Below the pieces are notes generated by a model, which did not search any database, was not told the DNA's origin, and worked only from the letters and a program-made list of their open reading frames with translations. A stretch of DNA of 64,000 nt from Lawsonibacter faecis (GTDB lineage: Bacteria > Bacillota > Clostridia > Oscillospirales > Oscillospiraceae): assembly GCF_014287675.1 (NCBI RefSeq), contig NZ_JACOPQ010000012.1:1-64000 (forward strand), given 5' to 3'. Below are positions 14,650 to 22,547 of this stretch, piece after piece. The translations under genes and the position numbers were made by a program. Numbering within the stretch: position 1 is the first letter of the stretch; each line of letters opens with the position of its first letter.

Positions 14650-16002
14650 GTGGCGGATAAAAAAGTGAAGCACAGCCCCATCGGCTCACTGCAGCCCAAA
14701 ATCGACGACATCCTGGAGTGGAACAACCTGGACTTCACCCCCGCCACCAAGGAGGAGAAGGAGGACTTCATCCAGCAGCGCAAGAGCGTGTCCTACTGGC
14801 GCGACGCCTGGCGGCGCCTGCGCAAGAACACCGTGGCCATGGTGGCCATGTGCGTGCTGATTGTCATCGTCCTGTTCGGCTTCCTGGGCCCCGTGCTGGT
14901 GCCCTATGGATATGAGGAGTTCAACAAGGGCGCGGAGAACCTGCACCCCTGGCACTATACCCTGGAGGACCAGGCACGGGTGAACGCCGTTATTGAGGAG
15001 CGCACCGGCTCCGCCGCCCTGGACCCGGAGGAGGCGGTGGCCCAGGCCATCGCCGAGGCCGAGGCCAAGGGCGAGACCCTCAGCGCCGTGCAGCAGGCCA
15101 AGATCCGCGCCAACGCCAAGGCGGCTGCGGAGAAGGCCGCCACCGAGGGCAGCGAGGGCCTCTCCACCAAGGAAGAGGACGTCAGGGCCGAGCTGGGCGT
15201 CAAGGCCAAGCTGGGCGGCTACTCCAATAACGAGCTGCAGCGGATCGCCAATGGCGAGAAGGTCTTCCCCCACCTGTTCGGCACCGACAAGTTTGGCCGC
15301 GACATCATGGTCCGCGTCATGATCGGTACCCGCGTCTCCATGATCGTGGGCGTCTGCGCCGCTCTGCTGGTGCTGGTCATCGGCGCGCTCTACGGGTCCA
15401 TCTCCGGCTATGCCGGCGGCATGGTGGATACCGTGATGCAGCGCATCGTGGAAGTGATTTACTCCATTCCCGAGGTGCTGGTCATTCTGCTCCTGGCGGC
15501 CATGCTCAGCCCGGTGATTCAGGAATACTCCAGTTCGGGGGGGCTGCTGTCCGGCCTCACCACCGTGCTGGGCGCCAACCTCATCAGTATGTTTATCGCC
15601 TTCGGCATTCTCTACTGGGTGGGTATGAGCCGCATTATCCGCGGCCAGGTCCTCCAGATTAAGCAGCAGGAGTACGTCACCGCCGCCCGCGCCCTGGGCG
15701 CGTCCAGCGGCCGCATTATCCGCCGTCACCTGCTGCCCAACTGCATCGGCCAGATCGTGGTCACCACCTGCCTGCAGATCCCCTCGGCCATCTTCCTGGA
15801 GTCCTTCCTCTCCTTCCTGGGCGTGGGCGTCAACGCCCCCATGACCAGCCTGGGCTCCATGGCCTCCGAGGCGCTGCAGGGCCTCTACAGCTACCCCTAC
15901 CGCCTGCTGTTCCCCGCCATTATCCTGAGCGTGATGATCCTCTCCTTCAACCTGTTCGGCGACGGCCTGCGGGACGCGCTGGATCCGCGCCTGAAGAAAT
16001 AA
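14650..16002 (+). CDS. oppC: Oligopeptide ABC transporter permease, OppC type, with a large extracytoplasmic insertion
   Basis: A 450-residue permease; OppC/DppC proteins are usually about 300. Residues 1-95 contain the cytoplasmic tail and first helix (about 61-82). Residues about 100-205 are an insertion rich in Ala, Glu and Lys, predicted helical, placed in the first extracytoplasmic loop just before the canonical F-G-T-D-K-F-G-R-D motif. The rest is normal, including the EAA loop E-Y-V-T-A-A-R-A-L-G-A and N-C-I-G-Q. The start is GTG 14650 behind GGGAGGGAAC. The insertion probably faces the substrate-binding protein. Confidence 0.93.
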   Translation: MADKKVKHSPIGSLQPKIDDILEWNNLDFTPATKEEKEDFIQQRKSVSYWRDAWRRLRKNTVAMVAMCVLIVIVLFGFLGPVLVPYGYEEFNKGAENLHPWHYTLEDQARVNAVIEERTGSAALDPEEAVAQAIAEAEAKGETLSAVQQAKIRANAKAAAEKAATEGSEGLSTKEEDVRAELGVKAKLGGYSNNELQRIANGEKVFPHLFGTDKFGRDIMVRVMIGTRVSMIVGVCAALLVLVIGALYGSISGYAGGMVDTVMQRIVEVIYSIPEVLVILLLAAMLSPVIQEYSSSGGLLSGLTTVLGANLISMFIAFGILYWVGMSRIIRGQVLQIKQQEYVTAARALGASSGRIIRRHLLPNCIGQIVVTTCLQIPSAIFLESFLSFLGVGVNAPMTSLGSMASEALQGLYSYPYRLLFPAIILSVMILSFNLFGDGLRDALDPRLKK

Positions 16003-16018
16003 GGGAGGAGGAGATATT

Positions 16019-17083
16019 ATGGAACAGAATACCAATACCCTGCGCGACGACCTGGTGGTCGAGGCCCCCAAGGACGGCAAGCTCCTGGAGGTCAAGGATC
16101 TGCGCGTCTCCTTCTTCACCCCCGCCGGCGAGGTCAAGGCCGTGGGCGGCATCTCCTACGACCTGAACTACGGCGAGGTCATGGGCATCGTGGGCGAGTC
16201 CGGCTCCGGCAAGAGCGTGGAGGCCTACTCCATCATCGGCCTGCTCCAGTCCCCCGGCAAGGTCATCGGCGGCTCCATCTCCTTTGAGGGTCAGGACGTG
16301 CTGGCCAAGAGCAAGGAGGAGATGACCGACTTCCGCGGCAGGGAGGTTGCGATGATCTTTCAGAACCCCATGACCTGCCTCAACCCCGTCTACACCGTGG
16401 GAAATCAGCTTGTGGAGGCCCTCCGCGCCCACGATAAGTCCATCTCCGCCGAGGATGCCAAGAAGCGCGCCATGGAGATGATGGAGCTGGTCGGCATCAA
16501 CAACGTGGCCAGACGTATGCGGCAGTACCCCCACGAGTTCTCCGGCGGCATGCGCCAGCGCGTCATGATCGCCATGGGCCTCATCTGCCACCCCAAGCTG
16601 CTGATTGCGGACGAGCCCACCACTGCCCTGGACGTGACCATTCAGGCCCAGATCCTGGAGCTGATGAAGGAGCTGCAGAAGAAGACCCACATGGGCATCG
16701 TCTTCATCACCCACAACCTGGGCGTTGTGGCCGAAATCTGCGATAAGGTCAGCGTCATGTACGCGGGCAAAATTGTGGAGCAGGGCCCTGTCAACGACAT
16801 TTTCTATACCCCGGGCCACCCCTATACCGTCGGACTGCTGCGCTCCATGCCCCGGGTGGACGCCGACAGCTACGAGCGGCTGATCCCCATTGAGGGCACC
16901 CCCGTGGACATGCTCAATCCCCCCGAGGGCTGTCCCTTTGCACCCCGGTGCGAGCACGCCATGAAGGTCTGCCTGCAGAAGATGCCTCCCTACGTGGAGC
17001 TGGGCGACGGGCACCGCTCCGCCTGCTGGCTGCGGGTGCAGGAGCAGGTAAACGCGAAGAAGGAGGCGGGCACAAATGACTGA
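16019..17083 (+). CDS. oppD: Oligopeptide ABC transporter ATP-binding protein, OppD type
   Basis: A 354-residue ATPase. Walker A is G-E-S-G-S-G-K-S-V, signature F-S-G-G-M-R-Q-R-V, Walker B L-L-I-A-D-E-P-T-T-A-L-D, and the switch His follows in F-I-T-H-N. The C-terminal oligopeptide extension has the G-C-P-F-A-P-R-C and later C-L-Q-K-M-P cysteines typical of OppD/DppD. It powers import together with the next ATPase as a heterodimer. ATG 16019 follows GGGAGGAGGAG. Its last 8 bases overlap the next gene, indicating coupled translation. Confidence 0.95.
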   Translation: MEQNTNTLRDDLVVEAPKDGKLLEVKDLRVSFFTPAGEVKAVGGISYDLNYGEVMGIVGESGSGKSVEAYSIIGLLQSPGKVIGGSISFEGQDVLAKSKEEMTDFRGREVAMIFQNPMTCLNPVYTVGNQLVEALRAHDKSISAEDAKKRAMEMMELVGINNVARRMRQYPHEFSGGMRQRVMIAMGLICHPKLLIADEPTTALDVTIQAQILELMKELQKKTHMGIVFITHNLGVVAEICDKVSVMYAGKIVEQGPVNDIFYTPGHPYTVGLLRSMPRVDADSYERLIPIEGTPVDMLNPPEGCPFAPRCEHAMKVCLQKMPPYVELGDGHRSACWLRVQEQVNAKKEAGTND

Positions 17084-18083
17084 CGATATCCTCCTTCGGG
17101 TAGAAAACCTGAAGAAATACTTTAAGGTCAAGGGGACCAGGGGCCCCGGTGTCCAGGCGGTTGAGGACGTATCCCTCTTCATCCGCCGGGGCGAGACCCT
17201 GGGCCTGGTGGGCGAGTCCGGCTGCGGCAAGACCACCCTGGGCCGCACCATCCTCCGCCTGCACGAGCCCACCTCCGGCCGTATTACCTACGGCAACGAG
17301 GTGATCTACGAGCGCGGGATGCTGGACGAGAAGGGCGTGCCCACCGGCAAAAAGACGGCCGTCAATATGCTCCCCTACCGCCGGAAGATGCAAATCATCT
17401 TCCAGGATCCCTCCGCCTCCCTGGACCCCCGCATGACCGTGGGCGAGATTATCGGCGAGGCCATCGACATCCACAAGCTTGCCAAGAGCAAGGCCGAACG
17501 CACCGAGATCATCAAGGATCTGCTGGCGCGGGTGGGCCTGAACACCGAGCACGCCAACCGTTACCCCCACGAGTTCTCCGGCGGCCAGCAGCAGCGCGTG
17601 GGCATAGCCCGCGCACTGGCGGTAAAGCCTGAGTTTATCGTCTGCGACGAGCCAATCTCCGCCCTGGACGTGTCCATCCAGTCCCAGGTGGTGAATATGC
17701 TGGAGGATATGCAGGAGGAGCTGGGGCTCACCTATCTCTTCATCGCCCACGACCTGTCCGTCGTGCGCCACATCTCCGACCGTATTGGCGTGATGTACCT
17801 GGGCTCCCTGGTGGAGCTGGGCGAGAGCTATGAGCTGAACAAGAACCCCCTCCACCCCTACACTAAGACCCTCCTCTCCGCCGTGCCCGTACCCGACCCG
17901 GAGGTCTCCAAGGCACGCCAGCGTATTGTGCTGGAGGGAGATATCCCCTCCCCCATGAATCCCCCCACGGGCTGCCGGTTCCATACCCGCTGTCCCTATG
18001 CCACCGACAAGTGCAAGGAGGCCGTGCCCGAGTTCAAAGAGCACGCCCCCGGCCACTGGGCTGCCTGCCACCTGTTGGACTGA
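17076..18083 (+). CDS. oppF: Oligopeptide ABC transporter ATP-binding protein, OppF type
   Basis: A 335-residue ATPase. Walker A G-E-S-G-C-G-K-T-T-L-G-R, signature F-S-G-G-Q-Q-Q-R-V, Walker B F-I-V-C-D-E-P-I-S-A-L-D, and H-D-L-S-V-V-R-H around the switch His. The C-terminal extension again has the G-C-R-F-H-T-R-C-P cysteine motif. It pairs with OppD. The last 13 codons (H-A-P-G-H-W-A-A-C-H-L-L-D) lie inside a 177-base tandem duplication that repeats downstream of the stop, so a silent copy of the C terminus follows the gene. Confidence 0.95.
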   Translation: MTDDILLRVENLKKYFKVKGTRGPGVQAVEDVSLFIRRGETLGLVGESGCGKTTLGRTILRLHEPTSGRITYGNEVIYERGMLDEKGVPTGKKTAVNMLPYRRKMQIIFQDPSASLDPRMTVGEIIGEAIDIHKLAKSKAERTEIIKDLLARVGLNTEHANRYPHEFSGGQQQRVGIARALAVKPEFIVCDEPISALDVSIQSQVVNMLEDMQEELGLTYLFIAHDLSVVRHISDRIGVMYLGSLVELGESYELNKNPLHPYTKTLLSAVPVPDPEVSKARQRIVLEGDIPSPMNPPTGCRFHTRCPYATDKCKEAVPEFKEHAPGHWAACHLLD

Positions 18084-18369
18084 GGCGGGGGTGTGCTCTT
18101 TCCCAAGTGTTTCGGACCGTCCCCCGCCGGACCGAAACCTTGATGCCGGGCGGGTTCATTCCGCCCAGGCAGATTTAAAAAATTGGGGTCTCCGCAAAGC
18201 CTGAGCTTTGCGGGGAAGCGCGCCCCCGGCCACTGGGCCGCCTGCCACCTGTTGGACTGAGGCGGGGGAGTGCTCTTTCCCAAGCGTTTCGGACCGTCCC
18301 CCGCCGGGCCGAAACCTTGATGCCGGGCGGATTCAGTCCGCCCAGGCAGATAAAAAGAACTGGGGTCCC
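18044..18369 (+). repeat. 177-bp tandem duplication covering the oppF tail and an intergenic repeat
   Basis: Unit 1 (about 18044-18192) recurs at +177 (18221-18369) with roughly one difference per ten to fifteen bases. Corresponding landmarks (CGCCCCCGGCC, the TGA of oppF, CCGAAACCTTGATGCCGGGC, CCAGGCAGAT) all keep the same spacing. The second unit carries the coding-like tail of oppF without a gene in front of it. Confidence 0.85.
18108..18215 (+). repeat. Multi-stem intergenic repeat, copy B
   Basis: GTTTCGG...CCGAAAC stem, CCTTGATGCC linker, GGGCGG...CCGCCC stem, AGGCAGATTTAAAAA, then CCGCAAAG...CTTTGCGG as third stem. Related to the copies at 9331 and 18285. Confidence 0.65.
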
Positions 18370-18395
18370 GCAGGCGGGCGGGGTGTGTCCCTGGA
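18285..18395 (+). repeat. Multi-stem intergenic repeat, copy C
   Basis: Same order of two stems and linker as copy B (its tandem duplicate). It diverges after AGATAAAAAGAACTGGGGTC. Confidence 0.65.
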
Positions 18396-18544
18396 ACAAG
18401 GGCAATGTGCCGCCGTCGGAGCGCTGTTTTCCCTGACCGATTCTCCCCCGCTGCACACCGTTTCCGGGCCGCCCTGGGGGCGGTCCTACATAGGCTTAAA
18501 AAGTCACAGCGCGTAAATTGTGTAATACTTTGGAAACAATTTGC

Positions 18545-18573
18545 TTTACATTATAAAAGCGCCGTGGTATAAT
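18545..18573 (+). promoter_or_regulatory. Sigma-A promoter of the peptide-binding protein gene
   Basis: TTTACA (18545-18550) and TATAAT (18568-18573), 17-bp spacer. It gives a leader of about 165 bases before the start codon, and lets the binding protein be made in excess over the permease and ATPases. Confidence 0.85.
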
Positions 18574-18596
18574 GACCGCACACAGTGTTGCTTCTG

Positions 18597-18670
18597 CGAC
18601 GGACAAGTGTAGTCCGTCGGTGTCTGTCGAAAAATGCGCATGCGCATTTTTTATGTTCCCCTAGGGGAAC
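18597..18670 (+). promoter_or_regulatory. Structured leader of the peptide-binding protein gene, possible attenuator
   Basis: Three hairpins in a row: CGACGGAC/GTCCGTCG (18597-18619); a 22-bp palindrome 18630-18651 of AAAAATGCGCA and its inverse, ending in a T-run like an intrinsic terminator; and GTTCCCCT/AGGGGAAC (18655-18670). They lie between promoter and gene, so read-through of the middle hairpin would set expression. No known riboswitch class recognised. Confidence 0.5.
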
Positions 18671-18745
18671 AAGGGTAATTATCCGTTTGTGTATCACGCC
18701 ACGAGAGCGTAACGATACAAAATGATTTGGGAGGTAAGTAAAGCA

Positions 18746-20647
18746 ATGAAGAATTGGAAGAAGCTGTTGTCTCTGCTTCTCGCCGGCGTTATGTGCGTCG
18801 GCCTGCTGGCCGGCTGCGCCACCAAGCCCACCGGCGAGAGCACTCCCCCCAGCGTGGAACCCACCGCAAGTGAGCCCGTCGACAGCGCCGAGCCCAGCGT
18901 GGAGCCCACCCCCGCCGGCGACGAGTTCAATATGGCCGTCTGCCTGGCCTCCGAGCCCCAGAGCATCGACCCCGCCCTCAACTCCGCGGTTGACGGCGCC
19001 ATCATGCTCAACCATTTCTTTGAGGGCCTCATGAAGTGGGGCGACAGCGGCAACGCTGTGCCCGATACCACCGGCATGAACTATGCCGCTCTGGTTCCCG
19101 GCCAGGCCGCCGGCGAGCCCGAGAAGACTGACAACGGCGACGGCACCGTCACCTACACCTTCAAGATCCGTGACGACGCCATGTGGTCCGACGGCAAGCC
19201 CGTCACCGCCGGCGACTTCGTCTACACCTGGCAGCGCCTCGCCACTCCCGCCACCGCCGCCGACTACTGCTATATGATCGACATGGTCAAGGGCTATGCC
19301 GCCATCAACGGCGGTACTCCCGTGCTGGACGCCAACGGCAAGCAGCAGTATGTGGATGCCGACGGCAACGTGGTAGCCGTTGAGCTGGACGCCGACGGCA
19401 ATCCTGTGGGTGAGCTTCCCGAGGGCGTGAAGGCCGACATGGACTATGCCGATCCCTCCACCCTGGGCGTCTCCGCTCCCGACGACAAGACCTTCGTGGT
19501 GGAGCTGACCTACGACTGCCCCTACTTCATGGAGATTTGTGCTTTCCCTGCCACCTATCCCGTCCGTGAGGACATTGTCACCGCCGACCCCGACAACTGG
19601 ACCCGCGACATCAACACCTACGTCTCCAACGGCGCGTGGAAGATGAGCGAGTGGGTGCACGACTCCTATATCAAGGCCGTGCCCAACGAGTACTACTACG
19701 ACGCTGCCAACCTGGGTCCCGATGTCATCACCTTCCAGCTGATGGAGGACCAGAACGCCATGCTGGCCAACTACCGCTCCGGCGATCTGCAGTTCATCGA
19801 GGATATGCCCGTCGACGAAATCCCCGCCCTCCTCGCCTCTGACGAGCTGAAGATCGTGGACTATATCGGCACCTACTATGTCTGCTACCAGGTCCAGAAG
19901 GCCCCCTTCGACGATCCCAGAGTCCGCAAGGCCTTTACCCTGGCCATCGACTCCAAGTATATCGTGGAGCAGGTTACCCAGACCGGCCAGGTCCCCGCCA
20001 CCGGCTTCGTGCCCGCCGGCGTCTATGACGCTGCCGGCGCCAACGGCGATGACTTCCGCACCACCGGCGGCGACTACTGGGAGGCTCCCCTGACCGACGA
20101 GATCTACGAGAAGAACTGCGAGGAGGCCCGTCAGCTCCTGGCCGACGCCGGCTATCCCAATGGCGAGGGCTTCCCCGTCGTCACCTATCTGTACAACACC
20201 TCCGACGCTCATAAGGCCGTCGGCGAGGCGCTGCAGCAGATGTGGCAGACCGCTCTGGGCGTCACCGTCGATCTCCAGAACCAGGAGTGGAACGCCTTCC
20301 TGGAGACCCGTAAGCGCGGCGAGTACTCCATCGCCCGTAACGGCTGGATCGCCGACTACAACGACCCCATCTCTTTCCTGGATATGTGGTACACCGACGG
20401 CGGCAACAACGACGCCCAGTACAGCCGTGCTGAGTACGACGCCGCTATCGACCGCGCCAAGGCGACCGCCGATCCCGCCGAGCGTATGAAGGCCATGCAC
20501 GAGGCCGAGGATATGATCATCGGTGAAGACTGGGCGCTGGGTCCCATCTACTTCTACACCCAGAAGTATATGATGGATCCCAGCATCAGCGGCGTGTTCT
20601 ATACGCCTCTGGGCTACTTCATCTTTGGCTACGCTCAGAAGGGCTGA
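18746..20647 (+). CDS. oppA: Peptide ABC transporter substrate-binding lipoprotein (SBP family 5)
   Basis: A 633-residue lipoprotein. The lipobox is L-L-A-G-C in a standard signal peptide (M-K-N-W-K-K-L-L-S-L-L-L), followed by a Pro/Ser/Thr/Glu linker. The SBP family 5 body begins S-E-P-Q-S-I-D-P-A-L-N and includes D-D-A-M-W-S-D-G-K-P-V-T-A-G-D-F-V-Y-T-W, the family hallmark. ATG 18746 is preferred to 18722 because GGGAGGT lies 10 bases before it and the signal peptide then begins correctly. The gene follows the permease/ATPase genes but has its own promoter and leader, and ends at a strong terminator. Confidence 0.95.
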   Translation: MKNWKKLLSLLLAGVMCVGLLAGCATKPTGESTPPSVEPTASEPVDSAEPSVEPTPAGDEFNMAVCLASEPQSIDPALNSAVDGAIMLNHFFEGLMKWGDSGNAVPDTTGMNYAALVPGQAAGEPEKTDNGDGTVTYTFKIRDDAMWSDGKPVTAGDFVYTWQRLATPATAADYCYMIDMVKGYAAINGGTPVLDANGKQQYVDADGNVVAVELDADGNPVGELPEGVKADMDYADPSTLGVSAPDDKTFVVELTYDCPYFMEICAFPATYPVREDIVTADPDNWTRDINTYVSNGAWKMSEWVHDSYIKAVPNEYYYDAANLGPDVITFQLMEDQNAMLANYRSGDLQFIEDMPVDEIPALLASDELKIVDYIGTYYVCYQVQKAPFDDPRVRKAFTLAIDSKYIVEQVTQTGQVPATGFVPAGVYDAAGANGDDFRTTGGDYWEAPLTDEIYEKNCEEARQLLADAGYPNGEGFPVVTYLYNTSDAHKAVGEALQQMWQTALGVTVDLQNQEWNAFLETRKRGEYSIARNGWIADYNDPISFLDMWYTDGGNNDAQYSRAEYDAAIDRAKATADPAERMKAMHEAEDMIIGEDWALGPIYFYTQKYMMDPSISGVFYTPLGYFIFGYAQKG

Positions 20648-20671
20648 GCCGGACTAGACTCCGCACTGCTG

Positions 20672-20708
20672 AAGGGCGCGGGAGGCAATGCCTCCCGCGC
20701 CCTTTTTC
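20672..20708 (+). terminator. Intrinsic terminator of the opp cluster
   Basis: A 16-bp perfect stem (20672-20687 with 20689-20704) followed by TTTTT. Confidence 0.95.
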
Positions 20709-20755
20709 CGTCCGGCGTTCTCCGCCCGGCCGGGGTGTTGTCAAAATGCACTAGA

Positions 20756-20767
20756 ATGAATATTCAT
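20756..20767. promoter_or_regulatory. ATGAATATTCAT palindrome upstream of an amino-acid transporter
   Basis: A perfect 12-base palindrome, 43 bases before the -35 box. It resembles the half-site pair of ArgR boxes (TGAAT...ATTCA). Given the amino-acid transporter behind it, ArgR control is a reasonable but untested idea. Confidence 0.35.
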
Positions 20768-20809
20768 GCAGATGTTTTTGGAATATTACCACAAAAATTC
20801 AAAAAAGAC

Positions 20810-20838
20810 TTGCAATATGCGTGAATGGAGTGTATAAT
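20810..20838 (+). promoter_or_regulatory. Sigma-A promoter of the amino-acid ABC operon
   Basis: TTGCAA (20810-20815) and TATAAT (20833-20838), 17-bp spacer. The start codon lies 45 bases downstream. Confidence 0.8.
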
Positions 20839-20883
20839 TCAGACAATCACAAATCCCAAACCGATATTGAGGAGAGAATGAAT

Positions 20884-21765
20884 ATGAAAACCTGGAAAAA
20901 AGTCCTTGCGCTTGGCCTCGCCCTGGGCCTGAGCGTTACCCTGATGACCGGCTGTGCCAACAGTGAGACGCCCTCCGGCGGCGACGCGGGCGCCCCGTCC
21001 GTCTCCCCCAGCGCCAGCCAGGGCGCCGAGCCCGCCGCCACCGGCCCCGCCGCCTGGACCTCCGTAGACGACCTGAAGGGCGCTAAAATAGCCGTTCAGG
21101 AGGGTACCACCGGCAATGACGTAGCTGCAGCCATCGATGGTGCCACCGTCTCTGCCTTTAAGGCTGCCACCGCCTGCGCCATTGAGCTGATGAATGGCCG
21201 TGTGGACTGTGTGGTTATCGACACCAACCCCGCCAAGGCACTGGTGGCCGCCAATCCCGACAAGCTGATGCTTCTTGATTTCCCCGCCAGCGAGGAGAGC
21301 GAGACCTACGCTATCGCCACTCAGAAGAACGATGCCGGCGCCGATCTGGCCGCTGAGTTTAACACCGCTATGAAGACCCTGAAGGACAACGGCACCTTTG
21401 ATGCCCTGGTGAGCGTATACATCTCCAAGGAGGAGGATGCAACCCTCCCCGAGCTCAAGCCGGTTGAGAACTCCAAGGGCACCTTGGTGATGGGCACCAA
21501 CTGCGAGTTTGAGCCCTTCGAGTACCTGACCAGCGCGGGGGAGCCCACCGGTTTTGACGTGGACTTCGTCAAGTACCTCTGCGCTGAGATGGGCTATGAG
21601 GTCACTGTGGAGAATATGGACTTCGACGCACTCATCCCCGCCCTCCAGTCCGGCCGGATCGATTTCATTGCCGCCGGTCTGACCCGGAACGATGAGCGTG
21701 AGCAGAACGCCAACTTTACCGACGGCTACTACGACGCCGTCCAGTCCATCATTGTGCAGAAGTAA
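20884..21765 (+). CDS. Amino-acid ABC transporter binding lipoprotein with circularly permuted SBP domain
   Basis: A 293-residue lipoprotein (lipobox L-M-T-G-C, Cys24) with a Gly/Pro/Ser/Ala linker to about residue 57. The family-3 binding-protein halves are in reversed order. Residues 59-181 match the normal second half (D-D-L-K-G-A-K-I-A-V-Q-E-G-T-T-G, substrate Asp in V-V-I-D-T-N-P, ending L-K-D-N-G-T-F-D-A-L-V). Residues 199-293 match the normal first half (L-V-M-G-T-N-C-E-F-E-P-F-E-Y, G-F-D-V-D-F, M-D-F-D-A-L-I-P-A-L-Q-S-G, D-E-R-E, ending F-T-D-G-Y-Y-D-A-V-Q). A short linker (about 182-198) joins the old C and N termini. ATG 20884 has GGAGAG 7 bases upstream; ATG 20878 is too close. Permease and ATPase follow. 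Confidence 0.93.
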   Translation: MKTWKKVLALGLALGLSVTLMTGCANSETPSGGDAGAPSVSPSASQGAEPAATGPAAWTSVDDLKGAKIAVQEGTTGNDVAAAIDGATVSAFKAATACAIELMNGRVDCVVIDTNPAKALVAANPDKLMLLDFPASEESETYAIATQKNDAGADLAAEFNTAMKTLKDNGTFDALVSVYISKEEDATLPELKPVENSKGTLVMGTNCEFEPFEYLTSAGEPTGFDVDFVKYLCAEMGYEVTVENMDFDALIPALQSGRIDFIAAGLTRNDEREQNANFTDGYYDAVQSIIVQK

Positions 21766-21845
21766 GCGTTTCCTGGAAGCGATTCACGCAGTCAGCCTGC
21801 GCCGCTGAAGCGGCGCAGGCTTCCGCGCGCTTTACAAAGAGAAAG

Positions 21846-22547
21846 GTGGCGGTTCCACTGTTCAACGGTCTTGCCGATTTCGGCACAAAACTCTACCAGG
21901 CGTTTCTCTTTGAGGATCGCTGGAAGCTCTATCTGGGCGGCCTGGGAAATACCCTGGCCATTACTCTGGGAGCGATCTGCATCAGTACCGTCTTCGGTAT
22001 GGTGCTCTGTCTGATGCGCCTTTCCAAGCACCAGGTTCTCCGCTGGCCCGCCCAGGCGTACATAGACATCATACGGGGTATCCCCGTGGTGGTGCAGCTT
22101 CTTATTATGTATAACGTGGTCCTGCTGAACGTCACCGACAACAAAATGGTGGTCGCCATCATTGCATTTGGAGTGAACTCCTCGGCGTATATGGCGGAAA
22201 TATACCGCTCAGGAATCAACGCGGTGGACTCGGGACAGATGGAGGCAGGGCGATCACTGGGCCTCAGTCGCGCCCAGACCATGTGGCATATCATTTTTCC
22301 ACAGGCAATTAAAAACTGCCTTCCCACTTATACCAGCGAATTCATTGTTCTGGTAAAGGAGACTGCCGTAGTGGGCTATATTGCCCTGGTGGATCTGACC
22401 AAGGTCTACTCCTCCGTTCAGAGCCTGACCTATGATGCGACGGCGCCGCTCCTGATCATTGCGGTCGCATACTTCATCATCACCAAGACCCTCGCCTTGA
22501 TTTTCGCACATATGGAAAGGAGGCTGCAGGCAAGTGATCGACGTTGA
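21846..22547 (+). CDS. Polar amino-acid ABC transporter permease (HisM/ArtQ type)
   Basis: A 233-residue permease with the HEQR-family N terminus (G-L-G-N-T-L-A-I-T-L-G-A), then I-D-I-I-R-G-I-P-V-V-V-Q-L, and the EAA loop G-Q-M-E-A-G-R-S-L-G-L-S followed by F-P-Q-A-I-K-N-C-L-P. It forms a homodimeric pore for the binding protein upstream. GTG 21846 is the only in-frame standard start near the family N terminus; its ribosome site (AAAGAGAAAG) is very close, so the exact start is uncertain by a few codons. Its 3' end overlaps the ATPase gene by 14 bases. Confidence 0.92.
   Translation: MAVPLFNGLADFGTKLYQAFLFEDRWKLYLGGLGNTLAITLGAICISTVFGMVLCLMRLSKHQVLRWPAQAYIDIIRGIPVVVQLLIMYNVVLLNVTDNKMVVAIIAFGVNSSAYMAEIYRSGINAVDSGQMEAGRSLGLSRAQTMWHIIFPQAIKNCLPTYTSEFIVLVKETAVVGYIALVDLTKVYSSVQSLTYDATAPLLIIAVAYFIITKTLALIFAHMERRLQASDRR

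Noticed and set aside
18108..18395. Known riboswitch or T-box at the multi-stem repeats
   Set aside because: They follow stop codons rather than precede matching genes, and I could not find conserved riboswitch cores or a T-box sequence.
18551..20500. 649-codon open frame on the minus strand across the peptide-binding protein gene
   Set aside because: Low-complexity Gly/Val/Leu/His text mirroring the codon bias of the real plus-strand gene; no family motif, no ribosome site.
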